Notes: generated by a model not told the origin, from the letters alone. 64,000 bases of DNA from Scylla paramamosain (GCF_035594125.1 NC_087152.1:14297001-14361000); one strand, 5' to 3'. Counted from the first letter of the stretch, positions 15,181-28,155 are shown. Translations and numbers: made by a program.

Positions 15181-15535
15181 CTCATTTACTTTCAGCAACC
15201 TAATTTTCTCGTCTACTTTCTTGTTCATAGGTTTTTTTTTTTTCTTCTCAATACAATGTTATCTTCTCCACCTTCTCGTTTTATTAAGTTTGAACTCTTT
15301 CTTCCTCATTTACTTCCACCACCTTCACTTTCCTCTTTGCTTCCTTGCTTCTAAATTTCTTTCTCACTACTATCTTACATCTCCACCTCTCCTCTTTTTA
15401 TTAAGCTTGAACTCCCACCGTTTCATAAAGCCTGAACCGTTTCCTCCTCTTTTACTTGTACCACCTTCACTTTCCTCTCTGCTTCCTTGCTTATAGGTTT
15501 CTTTCATACTATAATTTCATAACTCCACCTTACAT
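15165..15535. repeat. Local pyrimidine-rich tandem array, ~130-bp unit, ~3 copies
   Basis: The units share ctttcctcctcatttactt, ccaccttcactttcctcttt, gcttccttgcttctaggttt and tattaagcttgaact. The first unit overlaps the end of the LINE-tail copy, so the tandem growth included part of that element. Confidence 0.65.
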
Positions 15536-15600
15536 TCGCTGTTATCTCTGGTACGCCCCGTAATCAGTGAACTAAGTGGACCCATTCAGACAAACAGGAA

Positions 15601-15797
15601 CCATATTTTGAAATGCTTCTACGCCGCACCCTGACTACTTCCAAAAGGCTCTAGTTGAAGCTACACGAGTTTGTAAGGGCATTTCTTTACGGTTCTAGTG
15701 ACAGATTAACAAGATTTCTACATTATGAACAGGCTAATCATCTCTGTGGCCTTTGAAAACAGTCGTGGTGAGAGAGCAAAACGTTTCAGAATACAGG
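15601..15797 (+). mobile_element. Terminal-inverted-repeat element, single internal unit (197 bp)
   Basis: The left end ccatattttgaaatgcttct and the right end aaaacgtttcagaatacagg are imperfect reverse complements of each other. Between them lies one copy of the family core: gactacttccaaaaggctct, gacagattaacaagatttct, then ctctgtggcctttgaaaac. There is no coding capacity, so it is MITE-like. No clear target-site duplication was seen. Confidence 0.75.
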
Positions 15798-16071
15798 CAT
15801 AGCTAAAGGACTTTCACACGAGCAATGTTTCCCTTTGTCCCTTCGTCTCGTGTTCCCGTGACTCCCCAACCCACCCAGCAGCACAGCCTCTCAGCCTCTC
15901 AGTTCGACGCTCCATTAGTCAAGGTGTCGGCGGGTCAGTCTGTCAATCGGGAAAGCAATCAGCGTCAAGTGAAGGGCCAGCGAGGCGAGCTGCCCAGACG
16001 AGGCCACCGTGATCCCCTTGATGCACCGTGATGAGGTGACTGGAACATTGACGTTAATACTCGTATGTTCT

Positions 16072-16145
16072 TATGTCCTGTCCTGTCCTATCCTGTCCTG
16101 TCCTGTCCTGTTCTGTTCTGTTCTGTTCTGTTCTGTTCCGTTCCG
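16072..16145. repeat. (TCCTG/TTCTG)n pentanucleotide
   Basis: About 14 pentamer units. The first half is tcctg and the second half ttctg, a block change consistent with one substitution that then spread by slippage. Confidence 0.9.
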
Positions 16146-16284
16146 GCCTGGTGATTCTATTTGTATCCCTGTTTTTTTTTCATTTTTTCTCTTTTCCTTT
16201 TTCTTCTTTTTTTTTTTTAATTTTTTGTCCTGTTTTCTTCTCCTTTTTTTTTGCTTGTATGTGTAAAAGGAAGGGAGAGAAAAA

Positions 16285-16500
<216 letters not shown>

Positions 16501-16515
16501 AGACAGACAGAGAAA

Positions 16516-16547
<32 letters not shown>

Positions 16548-16677
16548 GATGCCCAGCAAACTAACCGAGTCTTTCATAACGGTGCTAGTGTCCCCCCCAC
16601 CAAAAAAAAAAAAAAAAAAGGCAGGGGAGGAACACAGCAGTGGCTGCTTTTCCGGGCGTAATTTCCCGCCGACGAGT

Positions 16678-16680
<3 letters not shown>

Positions 16681-16752
<72 letters not shown>

Positions 16753-16832
16753 TACAAGCAAAGAAAAAAAGGAAAAGAAAGAAAAGAACAAGAAAAGACA
16801 TATACAGACAAAAAAAGGAAAAGAACACAAAG

Positions 16833-16909
<77 letters not shown>
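16681..16909. repeat. (CT)n ... (GA)n pair in inverted arrangement
   Basis: A 69-base CT tract (16681-16749) and a 73-base GA tract (16836-16908) are separated by an 86-base purine-rich spacer. The two tracts are complementary, so the single strand can fold into a long stem. Confidence 0.95.
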
Positions 16910-16910
<1 letters not shown>

Positions 16911-17025
16911 TTGGCTGTGTCTCTCAGGACCATTACCACATTACCGAGGTACTCAGTGACTCGATGCAGCACCATATGACTCCCACAGCAGCGATTCCTT
17001 AGCCAGCCCTCAGGAGAAAGGTGGG

Positions 17026-17237
17026 CCTGTATCCTGCAATGCTGCCTTCTCCCACCACGACTATTTTCAAAGGCCATAGAGATGATTAGCGGGGTTCTCA
17101 AGAGTGTTTCTCCTGTTCATAACGTAGAAATGTTGCGAATCTGTCACTAGTACCGTTAAAACACCCTTAGAAACTTGTGCCACTTCATTTTGTTATGAAT
17201 GTAGTGGAGTGTGGCGCAGAAGCGTTTCAGAATATAG
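17026..17237 (-). mobile_element. Terminal-inverted-repeat element, single internal unit (212 bp)
   Basis: The ends are cctgtatcctgcaatgctgc (left) and gcagaagcgtttcagaatat (right), again imperfect inverses. The core is in the opposite orientation to the 15.6-kb copy (ccaccacgactattttcaaa, ggccatagagatgattagc, gtcactagtaccgttaaaac). It is non-coding and MITE-like. Confidence 0.75.
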
Positions 17238-18225
<988 letters not shown>

Positions 18226-18320
18226 AAGGGCAATTACTGTCGCCGCTACATCTCCCGTCTCCTCTCTCCCTACGTGCGTTCAATTTTCGGAGACGCGATG
18301 GCTCTGAGTCAGCTGGTTTT

Positions 18321-18322
<2 letters not shown>

Positions 18323-18409
<87 letters not shown>

Positions 18410-18425
18410 TAAGGGTGATGGTGAA

Positions 18426-18494
<69 letters not shown>
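18323..18494. repeat. Back-to-back (GA)42 and (CT)33 forming a giant inverted repeat
   Basis: The GA tract 18323-18407 and the CT tract 18429-18494 flank only 21 bases (about cgataagggtgatggtgaac). The fold would be a stem of about 65 bp with a short loop. Open frames that cross it (poly-RE/poly-SL) are artefacts. Confidence 0.97.
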
Positions 18495-18499
<5 letters not shown>

Positions 18500-18555
18500 C
18501 TCCACTTCCTTCCCTTCTTCCTTACTTACAGATCTGATTATTTTTTGGTTTTATA

Positions 18556-18614
18556 TCCTCCTCCTCCTCCTCCTCCTCCTCCTCCTCCTCCTCCTCCTCC
18601 TCCTCCTCCTCCTC
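18556..18614. repeat. (CCT)n microsatellite
   Basis: About 20 CCT units. A second shorter CCT run lies at 18700-18730. Confidence 0.97.
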
Positions 18615-18859
18615 CTTCCTTGCAATGTTCTCTTTCCTTTTTGTTTTTTCTTTCCTTTTTTCCTTTCTGTTTTCTTCCTATCTTTCTTCCATCCATAGCT
18701 CCTCCTCCTCCTCCTCCTCCTCCTTCTCCTTCTCACAACCTATTTCCCGTCGAAGGCTGCTACTCATTATTACGAATATTAACGTAGTGACAGAGTGTAC
18801 GTAGCTGAACACCGCCTCGTCTTGAAGATCCTGCTCAGTTCTGGCTTTCCTTACTTGCT

Positions 18860-19255
18860 ATTTACTTGCGTTGTTTTCACGTTACCAGTTTTTTTTTTCG
18901 TTTAATTACTGCTTCTTTCACTGCTTTTTTTTTTTTTTTTACGTTATCGGGTTGTTTTCAGTCATTAGCGCTATCATTTTAGCATTGCCAGACTGTTTTA
19001 ATTAATTCCCGGTACTTTTTACAAATGATTTCAACTTTCTCAGGTTGTTTTGATAATTTACGGCTATGCTTTATCAATTTTTTCTAGCTTTACCTGGCTG
19101 TTTAAATTAATTAGCTGTACTTCTTACCTATCATTGCAAAGCTATCTGTCTGTTTTCATTCGTTACCGCTACTTTTTATCTGTCATTTGAACTTTACCAG
19201 CCTTTTTTCAGTTAATTACCGCTACTGCATACTACTATCTTTAAACTTCATCACC
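18860..19255 (+). repeat. Local tandem array, ~60-65-bp unit, ~6 copies
   Basis: The unit pattern is ttgttttcagttaattacc, gctactttttacc, tatcatttgaactttacc. Copies start near 18870, 18950, 18990, 19040, 19090, 19150 and 19205, with many substitutions. Confidence 0.7.
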
Positions 19256-19261
19256 CACGAG

Positions 19262-19495
19262 GAAGGAAGGATTTGGTTCTCAAGTAGCCTGGTAGATGAA
19301 CGGAACAGACACAGTAATTAGGCTGTTAGCGCCGAGTTATCAGGGAGCTTTAAAAGAAGATTGGACATATTTAAAGATAAGGATGATAAGTGGAAATAAG
19401 TAGGTAAAGTTTCATACAGGGACTGCCACGTGCACTAGAACCGATGGCCTCTTGTAGCTTCCCTTGCTTTCTTATGACTTCATGTTCTTATGTTC
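19262..19495 (+). mobile_element. LINE-tail-like dispersed repeat (copy C)
   Basis: Carries the full succession agtaattaggctgttagc, agggagctttaaaagaagat, ataagtaggtaaagtttcat, gggactgccacgtgcactag and gatggcctcttgtagcttc, ending in a cttatgttcttatg run. It is colinear with the 26.6-26.9 kb copy. Confidence 0.75.
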
Positions 19496-20152
19496 TATCA
19501 ACACTCGCAGCAGAAACAGGGAGCTCATTTACATTCTTCACCTGTCTTTCCCGTAACCTAACCTGGTATTGGCTCATTCTGAAAAGCGAATAGTCTCGAC
19601 AACTAAGGGAATCTAATGGGATTTGTTAGGAATTGCAAGGTTGATCTTATGTTCTTATGTTCACCCGGTCAAGAGCAAAGTGCCATGAAAAGCAAAAGAA
19701 TAGTCAAGTCAATGAGCTCATGAGGTGAACGGGGATTGAATGGAGTAGATCACGGCGAGGACAGAGACAGAGTTCACATTCAAATTCAACATAATCGGTT
19801 TCCAGAGGGTGGTGGTTATTGAAAACAGTACGGATATTTAGTACACTGATATCTACACCACGTCATTACAGGAGAATAAGCAACCTTTAATAAAACTTGT
19901 AACTAAATGAACATTAAAACATAACTCAATAAAACAAAAGTATGCAGTAAAAAAAAAAAAAAAAAAAAAAAGGAGGAAACATAACGACTGAAGTTTGCTG
20001 ACAACAATATACACATCAGCTTCCATGTGCACTGTACTGCTGACCACTCGACCCTTGTAATATATGCCTGACCAGTCTGGCTCGAAAATAATAAAAAAAA
20101 GTGCTAAAAATTGTAATGTTGTTAGCTTGTAAGTTCCATTTCCTTGGACACA
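19496..20152. other. No gene recognised
   Basis: Unique-looking DNA. The 251-codon minus frame at 19853-20608 crosses the GA tract and has no family motif outside the poly-SL part. Confidence 0.5.
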
Positions 20153-20155
20153 GAA

Positions 20156-20242
<87 letters not shown>
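20153..20242. repeat. (GA)n microsatellite
   Basis: About 40 GA units with two early AAAG interruptions. Confidence 0.97.
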
Positions 20243-20244
<2 letters not shown>

Positions 20245-20585
20245 AAGGGAAAAAGAGACAGACAAGCAGGTAGGAACACTCAGACAGAAGATTCCAATCA
20301 CATTCCGTCTCTCCGTCATTGCTCCATGTTTCCGGCGTGCTTTCTCCTCCCTCACGCCGCTGGTCGAGTCCCGGTGGCATCAACAAGCTGAGTGATGGCC
20401 GGGAAAGCTGCTCACTGACCCCATGTGGACGCAAAACATGGAATAAACCTGCAACGAATGCCGTGTCAGAGTGTGTGTTTGTGAGTTTGTGAGTTCGGCG
20501 ATGGGGGGTTAAAAAAAAAAAAAAGGGGGAGGGAAAAAAAGAAGAAAAGTCTCTGCAGTTTTTTTTTTTTCTTTCGGTTATTGCG
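20243..20585. other. No gene recognised
   Basis: Somewhat CpG-rich stretch (cgccgctggtcgagtcccgg). No start site or exon can be supported. Confidence 0.4.
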
Positions 20586-20589
20586 CTTG

Positions 20590-21560
20590 TCTCATGTTGG
20601 CTTGTCATTGGCTTTGGCTTGTGTTATGTTCTTGCGTGGCTCTTTTATCTTTTTTTTTATGTTACTAGCAGTGGGAGAAGAAAATTATTAGCCCACTTTA
20701 TTTTTTTAATTTGCCGTTTTTTTTTTTTTTTTCTGAGGTACTGTACTAGTGTGTTTGTCTAGTTCTTTTTTTGACTCCTCACTGGTTTTGGTTCGTGTTG
20801 TGTGTTGTGTTGTGTTTTTTTTTTTTTTTTTTAGCAGTGGAAAGGAAAATAATGAATCTGCTTTTTTTTTTTTTTTTAATTCTTTCCTTCATCTGTTGTT
20901 CCGAGGTACTGTATGTTTATAGCCTTGATGGGTTTATCACCTTTTTAATTTTTACTGGCTTGGGTTTATATTCCCGCCTCTACGTGGCTTGTTTTTTTTT
21001 TTTTTTTTTGTTAGAGTGGAAAATAAAAAAAAATATCTGCCTATCTTTTTTTTTTCTTTTTATTTTATTTGAACATTGTACTGTGATATGTCGGCTCAAC
21101 ATTGTGTCTGTCTTGTACTGGCGTCTCATTGCCTTGTGTTGTGTTCTTGCATGGCCTCTTTTTTTTTTTTTTATGTTACTAGTGATGATAAGGAAGATAA
21201 TCAGTCTATCTTTTTTTTTTTTTTTCTGTTCATTAAACATTGCGCTGCGGTATGGAATGTGATTACTGTATTGCGTTGTCCTGTGTTGAAAATTCGCACT
21301 ATTGGCTTGTGGTGTGTTTTTTTTTTTTTTTTTTTATGTTATTAGCCGCGGAAAAAAAAATATACTCAACTTTTTCCTTTTTCATTTACTGTTGATGTAT
21401 ATGTCGGATTAGTACGCTTTTCTCTTGTTGAATTTTCACAGGCTTGTCTTTATGTTATTATCGGCAGAAAAAGATAATCAACCTATCTTTTTTCTCATTT
21501 ACTGTTGTCCCAAGGTACTTTGAGATACTTACCGTGTCTCCCTCGTCTTGATATTCTCTG
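20590..21560 (+). repeat. Local T-rich tandem array, ~130-150-bp unit, ~7 copies
   Basis: The repeated landmarks are ttgtgttgtgttcttgc, (t)12-18, atgttactagcagtgg, aggaaaataatcaatctatc and a ttccgaggtactgtat step. Each copy carries its own poly-T tract of different length. Open frames here (for example the 163-codon frame at 20771) are products of the array. Confidence 0.75.
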
Positions 21561-21825
21561 ATTTGACGATTATAGAAAGGAAGAATAAAATAAAAAAATC
21601 CATTGAAAGAACCTTTTTGATTTAAGTATAATTGCAAGGAAGAAAACTCATTGGGGTTTATCTACCAAACCTTACTAACTACATCAACAGCGGACTTCAA
21701 ATTTGGCAGCGTATCCTTCCAGAAATTTAACTAGACGAAATATTTTGAAGTATCTATAATAATAAATAATAAATAAATAAATAAATAAATAATAATGACT
21801 GCGTTTTCATCCCTATCACCCAGCT

Positions 21826-21828
<3 letters not shown>

Positions 21829-21891
<63 letters not shown>

Positions 21892-21954
21892 ATAAATAAA
21901 TCTGCATGTAAACCATTAACTAGAGAATGTTGATGTAAGCGCTCTCTCACTCAC

Positions 21955-22009
<55 letters not shown>
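21829..22009. repeat. (GA)n and (CT)n pair in inverted arrangement
   Basis: GA tract 21829-21889 and CT tract 21959-22009 around a 69-base unique spacer. They are mutually complementary. Confidence 0.96.
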
Positions 22010-22012
<3 letters not shown>

Positions 22013-22039
22013 CTACTCTACTCTACTTTACAACGACTA

Positions 22040-22082
22040 CAAGAACAACAACAACAACAACAACTACTACAACAACAACAGC

Positions 22083-22112
<30 letters not shown>
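22040..22112. repeat. Imperfect (CAA)n microsatellite
   Basis: About 24 CAA units with CTA and CAG variants. Confidence 0.93.
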
Positions 22113-22116
<4 letters not shown>

Positions 22117-22394
22117 CTGCCCCTCCCTTATAGATACATAGTAATAAGAAAAAGAAAAGAAAAAAGAAAGAAAAAAAGCAAGACTGAAATAAACAAACAC
22201 ACGATTCCATTATTCCACGTAAAAAGGTAATGAATAAATAACTAAGTAACAAATAAATAAAGCAAATCAGTAAACAAATAAATATATAGATAGACAAAAG
22301 AAACTACGTCACATCTTTGTTGCATGTTTATAATACGAAAAAAAAAAAAAAAGAAAAGAAACTGCAAGTCACATATATATCTACAGTGCTAGCA

Positions 22395-22395
<1 letters not shown>

Positions 22396-22431
<36 letters not shown>
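22396..22431. repeat. (CA)n microsatellite
   Basis: About 17 CA units. Confidence 0.95.
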
Positions 22432-22439
22432 CACTTAAG

Positions 22440-22790
22440 ATACCTTGCCTACAATTTCTCCCTACATAACATAAACATAGCCGAGTTACAACAGTTCGTT
22501 CACCTTCTATGCATGGACGAAGCGAATGTAGCTAAAGACAGGAAGAGTCTGATGGAGGAAAATCCCACGTCACCTTGACCTTTGATCTCCTGACGTCTGA
22601 TCTCTTCTCATCTCAGCACACGTGGCGGGCAGACTCAAGACTCACGGACTGTATTATAGCGCCCCTTACCTTACCGATGTGCTGTCTTTGATGTTGGTTA
22701 TCGTGGAGCGTCACGTGTGGTAGTGCAGAAGGCTGATTATTAAGGGGTTTGGTGGTGTTTGTTTTTGTTTTTGCTTTGTCGAAGGATGGG
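22440..22790. other. No gene recognised; two CACGTG sites
   Basis: Mixed-composition DNA with CACGTG E-box motifs near 22618 and 22712. On the minus strand there is a doubled donor-like GTAAGGTAAGG near 22670. No open exon is visible around it, so promoter or exon status is not supported. Confidence 0.35.
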
Positions 22791-22895
22791 GTGAGGTGAT
22801 GTGGTGTGGTGTGGTGGTGTCGTGTGTGGAGTTTGTGTTAATTGTGGGCTTGTCTGTGTTTTGTTTGTTGGTGGTGCTTGTGGTGTTGGTGATGA

Positions 22896-22963
22896 TATTG
22901 TTGTTGTTGTTTGTTTGTTTGTTTGTTTGTTTGTTTGTTTGTTTGTTTGTTGTTGTTATTTGT

Positions 22964-22999
<36 letters not shown>

Positions 23000-23001
23000 G
23001 T

Positions 23002-23038
<37 letters not shown>
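22896..23038. repeat. Compound (TTTG)n/(TTG)n microsatellite
   Basis: Blocks of TTTG and TTG alternate: TTG, TTTG about 10 times, TTG, then TTTG twice and TTG about 11 times. The open frames across it (poly-V/poly-C/poly-L) are not genes. Confidence 0.95.
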
Positions 23039-23151
23039 GGTCATCACCATCATCATCGTCATCATCAACTTTTATTTTTTCTATTAAGCGAGCACCTTTC
23101 TTACGTTTTTTTTTTTTTATTAATCTGTTTTGTCCCACTTTAAGCAATTCG

Positions 23152-23153
<2 letters not shown>

Positions 23154-23219
<66 letters not shown>
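23154..23219. repeat. (CA)n microsatellite
   Basis: About 32 CA units. Confidence 0.97.
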
Positions 23220-23424
23220 CAAAGAATTTTTTCCTTTTACCACCCAGAACTTTCCTGCATATTTTTTGTCCCTTTATCTTTTATTTATTTTTTCGAATAT
23301 TACACACGAAATTGAAATGTCCCATGGAGGTGCTATTGCAAGTGACATTAGTGCATATATTTTGCAGCTTTTTTTTTTGTCTCTTTCTCCGTCACAGTAA
23401 TTACATCCAAATTACAAAGGATAA

Positions 23425-23870
23425 TGAGAGTGTCCAGGGGAGGCTGGCGAGGGAAGGAGTTTTGATGTCACGAGAAAGATCAGTTTGTTATGTAGCCCTT
23501 CATTTCCTTTAAGACCTGTATATCCAGACGTTTGGGACTCTCATAAGGACTTTATTTAGGGATCACAGAGGGGACTAGTGTTTCTGTCCACTGGTGATGC
23601 ACAACGCTTATCACACTATTTACGGAAACATGAAAGCGGACTTGAAAACTGTAGTGACTTTTATCAGAGGCGGAAGTGAGAGGGTGAAACGTTTGAGAAT
23701 GCAGAGAGTAATGAGTGTATAACAGAGAAGCAGGCGAAGGAAGGAATGCAGAAGTTACTGGAAAGATAATTTTGTTACGTAACGTTCCATTTCTTTCAGC
23801 GCTTGTATTTCCAGACGCTTGGGACTCTCATATGGACTTTATGTGTGGATTCAGTTTAAGCTGTAGTACT
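23425..23870 (+). repeat. ~307-bp tandem duplication, two copies
   Basis: The blocks ggctggcgagggaaggagtt, gaaagatcagtttgttatgt, ccagacgtttgggactctca and ggactttatttagggat at 23440-23570 recur at about 23735-23860 with about 80% identity by eye. The tatttccagacgcttggga step recalls the inverted-repeat element ends. Confidence 0.7.
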
Positions 23871-24000
23871 GAGTCAAGTTGAGTACTGAGGAGTTGATTT
23901 ATCATTAATAGTCTTACAGCCACACTTCCCAGCACTGAACACCTGAAGGAAGGGTTGACATGTTACCTGCAGTACTGGATGGCACGTGTCTGAGGCCCGT

Positions 24001-24002
<2 letters not shown>

Positions 24003-24053
<51 letters not shown>
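24003..24053. repeat. (GT)n microsatellite
   Basis: About 25 GT units. Confidence 0.97.
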
Positions 24054-24057
<4 letters not shown>

Positions 24058-24100
24058 GTAAGAGGGGCTCTGGCCAAGGGCTACAAAAGTTAGAAAAAAG
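24058..24100 (+). mobile_element. Dispersed repeat of the 'taagaggggc-ctggccaaggg' family (copy 2, short)
   Basis: Begins taagaggggctctggccaag and continues ggctacaaaag. It matches the copies at 14855 (inverse) and 36205. Confidence 0.55.
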
Positions 24101-24440
24101 GTTCACAAGGCTTTGGGTGTGTTAGTACAAATGTGTGTTATTTCAACTGTGTTGGGTGTGTTACTAGTGTGCTGGTGTGTTAAAAGGTGTCGGATGTGTC
24201 ACAAAGGTGTTGGATGTGTTACTACAAGGATTGGGTGTGATACTACAAGGGTGGTTTACATAGTACAAAGATTGTTGCACAATATTGGGGGAGGTCGGGC
24301 GGGTGTTTGGGTGTGTTGTTATTGTACAAAATGTTGAGTGTGCTACTATAAAGGTATCTTACTGTAACTAGGATGCAAGTGTAGTGTTGCGTCACACTGG
24401 AGGAGGTCGGGCGGGTGTTGGGTGTGTTGCTACGAGTCTT
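24100..24440 (+). repeat. GT-rich minisatellite, ~24-bp unit, >10 copies, with a longer repeated module
   Basis: The basic unit is like ggtgttggatgtgttactac followed by aaag. A module ggaggtcgggcgggtgttgg, ending gtgtgttgctac, appears twice (about 24285 and 24400), so a higher-order duplication lies on top of the simple array. Confidence 0.75.
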
Positions 24441-24595
24441 CCTTCTCAACATTTCTGGAGCACGTCGATTCTCATTACGCCGCCAACACGCTGCCGGGAA
24501 AATGTGTTGCTTTTTTATTTAATCACAAGCCAGTGTATTAGATTGTGGTGTAATGAGCTGCCCCTTCTCCTCCCCCGAACTCCCACTCCCGCTCC

Positions 24596-24598
<3 letters not shown>

Positions 24599-24673
<75 letters not shown>
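24599..24673. repeat. (CA)n microsatellite
   Basis: About 37 CA units. Confidence 0.97.
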
Positions 24674-24675
<2 letters not shown>

Positions 24676-25234
24676 TTTCTGTTTCCTGTTCTTCCTTTTT
24701 CTTCCCCTCGTACTTTTTTTATTTTCTTTTTTATGCCCTCCTTCGTTACTGGTTATCGTAGTCTTATTTATGAGTATTTTTTTATTAATCTATTTATTTC
24801 TATGTGAGCGGAGTTCCAGACGACGGGAAACACGAAAAAAAAAGAAACACTAAAAATAAGTCAACTATAGAATAGCAAGATACAGAAGTGGGTGTGTAGA
24901 TGATTTTATAACAAATTAATGTCTCTTATAGCAATTTTAGTAGGGTACTGTGTGGCGTAAACGCAAAAATAGCTCCGTTAATTTCAATCCTCTCTCACGC
25001 ACTTACTCACAGCGCTCACACCCCACACATCGAAATAGGTCATATCATTATTATCATCACTCACACACTCACCCACACTCGCCACACACACAAACACTCA
25101 CCCAGACACACACACTCCCTAAGACTAAATGAAGACCCATCTTAGCCATTCAGTACAGAGGTAAGGAGCTGTTCTTAATCTTAGTAATTTTCATCACCAC
25201 TCACACAGCCACATCCACGCACATATATATACGC

Positions 25235-25236
<2 letters not shown>
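24674..25236. other. No gene recognised; scattered CACA runs
   Basis: Unique-looking with degenerate CA-rich stretches around 25010-25120. Confidence 0.5.
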
Positions 25237-25272
<36 letters not shown>

Positions 25273-25281
25273 ACACACACA
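25237..25281. repeat. (CA)n microsatellite
   Basis: About 22 CA units with one AGA interruption. Confidence 0.95.
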
Positions 25282-25409
25282 CCTGTATTCATTTGCGCGC
25301 ATCTGACCCATGGGCATAAAAAAAACAAAAACAAAAAGAGTGTATGCAAAACTGTGGTGATAGACGACAAGATTCTGTTTCGTTGATACAAAAAAAAAAA
25401 AAAAAAAAA

Positions 25410-26289
<880 letters not shown>

Positions 26290-26290
<1 letters not shown>

Positions 26291-26880
26291 GATGATTTTA
26301 CGCTATACAGGTGGTCAGGTCAGAAATGAAGGAGAACAAATTATGGGTTGAAGCTTGATGGAATTAGATAGAAAAAAAAAAAAAGGAAGAAACTAGTTCT
26401 CAGATAGGGTACGAGTAGTAGACGAATGGAGGAAATTCAGTAATCAGTTGTTAGTGTCGAGTCATTAAGGAGCTTTAAAAGATGATGACATAAATTCATC
26501 CTTTTGGTTAGTAATGGAAAATTTCTATTCCTGTGTGTAACCTTAGATGATTTTAGAAAACAAAATGCAGGTGGACGGTTTAGAAAGGAAGACAGGATAA
26601 GAAATAACGGCTGCAAGCTTGATAAATTCAAATTTGAAAATAAAAAGAAAAAAATAGACCTCAAATATTGTAGTAAGTGAATTAAATACTTAGTAATCAG
26701 GTTGTTAGTGCCGAGTCATGAGGGAGATTTAAATGAAGATTAGACAAATTTATCTGTGAATGATAGAAGGAAATGGATAGTATGCTTTATACAAGGACTG
26801 CCACGTGTAGGACCGATGGCCTCTTGCAGCTTCCTTTTCTCTCATGTTCTCAGGTTCTTCTCATGATTGTTTACTTCAAT
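26290..26880 (+). mobile_element. LINE-tail-like dispersed repeat, tandem pair (copies D and E)
   Basis: Two head-to-tail copies. The first (about 26290-26490) has agtaatcagttgttagtgtc and attaaggagctttaaaagat but stops before the 3' segment. The second (about 26590-26880) is colinear with 19262-19495 and includes caaggactgccacgtgtagg and gatggcctcttgcagcttcc. Duplication after insertion is the simplest explanation. Confidence 0.72.
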
Positions 26881-27039
26881 ACACATGTGCCTTTATAATC
26901 TACTCGTACTTTTTATACTCAGCGCAAACTACCCACTTCACTTCGCTCTGAAAAAAGTTATAAATGCAGTGAAGGTTGCAGCTCATTGAAGACTTCTTTC
27001 AGGAAAAAAAAAAAAAAAGAAAAATAAAAAGCGCGTTTA

Positions 27040-27300
27040 TATCGCCTCGCACCTGCAGTTCGGAGATGTTACGGTGTTATTTGATCGCCCCCGTGTTCCC
27101 TGAGCTGAGGAGAGACCGGAAAGAGAGGAGAGCCAGTCAGTGCTGCTCTGGACTCGCTGGAAGTAGGACGCTGCCGCCCCTCCGTGCCTCTGTCCGCCTC
27201 CCGCTTCGGTTCAAACTTCATCGCTCCAAGTTCACTCCCGCTCGACTTGCCTTGATCCGCAGCGGTAGATCTCACTTCATAAAAGAAAGGTTATAGAGAT
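27040..27300 (+). promoter_or_regulatory. Isolated CpG/GC-rich segment, possible first exon or promoter
   Basis: It stands out from AT-rich surroundings (tcgcccccgtgttccctgag, cgctgccgcccctccgtgcc, cgctccaagttcactcccgc). It contains an arthropod-like initiator match (agtcagtgc near 27137) but no TATA box at the usual distance. The plus frame is open over 26976-27296 without a known motif. It is an unproven promoter candidate. Confidence 0.25.
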
Positions 27301-27471
27301 AAGAGGTGGCTGGTTTTTTCTCGTCAGTGCTGGTGATAGTGACTCTGGTGGGATGTGATCTGTGTGACGTGAGTGTCTTGGAGACTAGAGGCCTCATGAG
27401 CTGACTGGCCGTGCTGTCCCGCGTGGAAAACTTGATAAGACTTGCTCGTGCCGTATACAATAGTTTTGATT

Positions 27472-27472
<1 letters not shown>

Positions 27473-27516
<44 letters not shown>

Positions 27517-27531
27517 GGTGGGTGGGTGTGT
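27473..27531. repeat. Compound (GT)n-(GGGT)n-(GT)n microsatellite
   Basis: About 17 GT units, five GGTG units and three GT units. Confidence 0.95.
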
Positions 27532-27615
27532 GTAAATACCGTACAAGAATTGATATCCAAGAGAGGTAAACTAAAGACAAAACAACCATTTGAGATCTTG
27601 CGTCTTGTTGTGCGT

Positions 27616-27658
<43 letters not shown>
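27616..27658. repeat. (GT)n microsatellite
   Basis: About 20 GT units with one TTT interruption. It lies 85 bases after the previous GT tract. The downstream flanks accgtacaagaattgatatc and acctatacaagaactgaaat are similar, so the GT tract and its flank are duplicated. Confidence 0.93.
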
Positions 27659-27661
<3 letters not shown>

Positions 27662-27699
27662 ATGCACTCAAATACCTATACAAGAACTGAAATTCAAGA

Positions 27700-28155
27700 G
27701 AGAGAGACATATACTAAAAACAAACAACAGCTTGAAATTTTGCGTCACGGTAACTGAAGACAAGATACCCCGCATGTACCGTAACTGAAGAACTAGAACG
27801 TGAATCCCAGACAGGAGGCGTGAACCACTACTAACCCTCACGCTTCACAAAAAGAACACACTTACTGTAGAACACCATAACCTCTTGTACTACCCAAGCA
27901 AGAGGAGCCATGTTACTGTGCATCACCACCACCATTACTACCTCAATCATCGCAGTGGACACCGCAATAAACACACGAACTGACACCGCGAATAGTGACA
28001 AGGAAGAGTTACAGTTGCGTGAAGGTCTTCTAGTGTCTGGGGCTCGTACAAGACGGCGATCATTCTTCAGCCAGCCAGCCATTCCCAGCCATTAGTCGAG
28101 CATTCTTGTGACGGAAACGAGAGTGCTAGTGACGTCAGGGAAACACAAACCAAGG
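27700..28155. other. No gene recognised
   Basis: Mixed-composition sequence. The 83-codon minus frame at 27831-28082 has no recognised motif. Confidence 0.45.

Noticed and set aside
19853..20608. 251-codon minus-strand frame.
   Set aside because: Its centre is poly-SL from a GA tract, and the flanks are hydrophobic or T-rich text without any family signature or splice sites.
22895..23040. Regular repeats with similar spacing, considered as a CRISPR-like array.
   Set aside because: These are TTG/TTTG microsatellites in animal DNA. There are no unique spacers and no cas genes, and this holds for all tandem arrays in the window.
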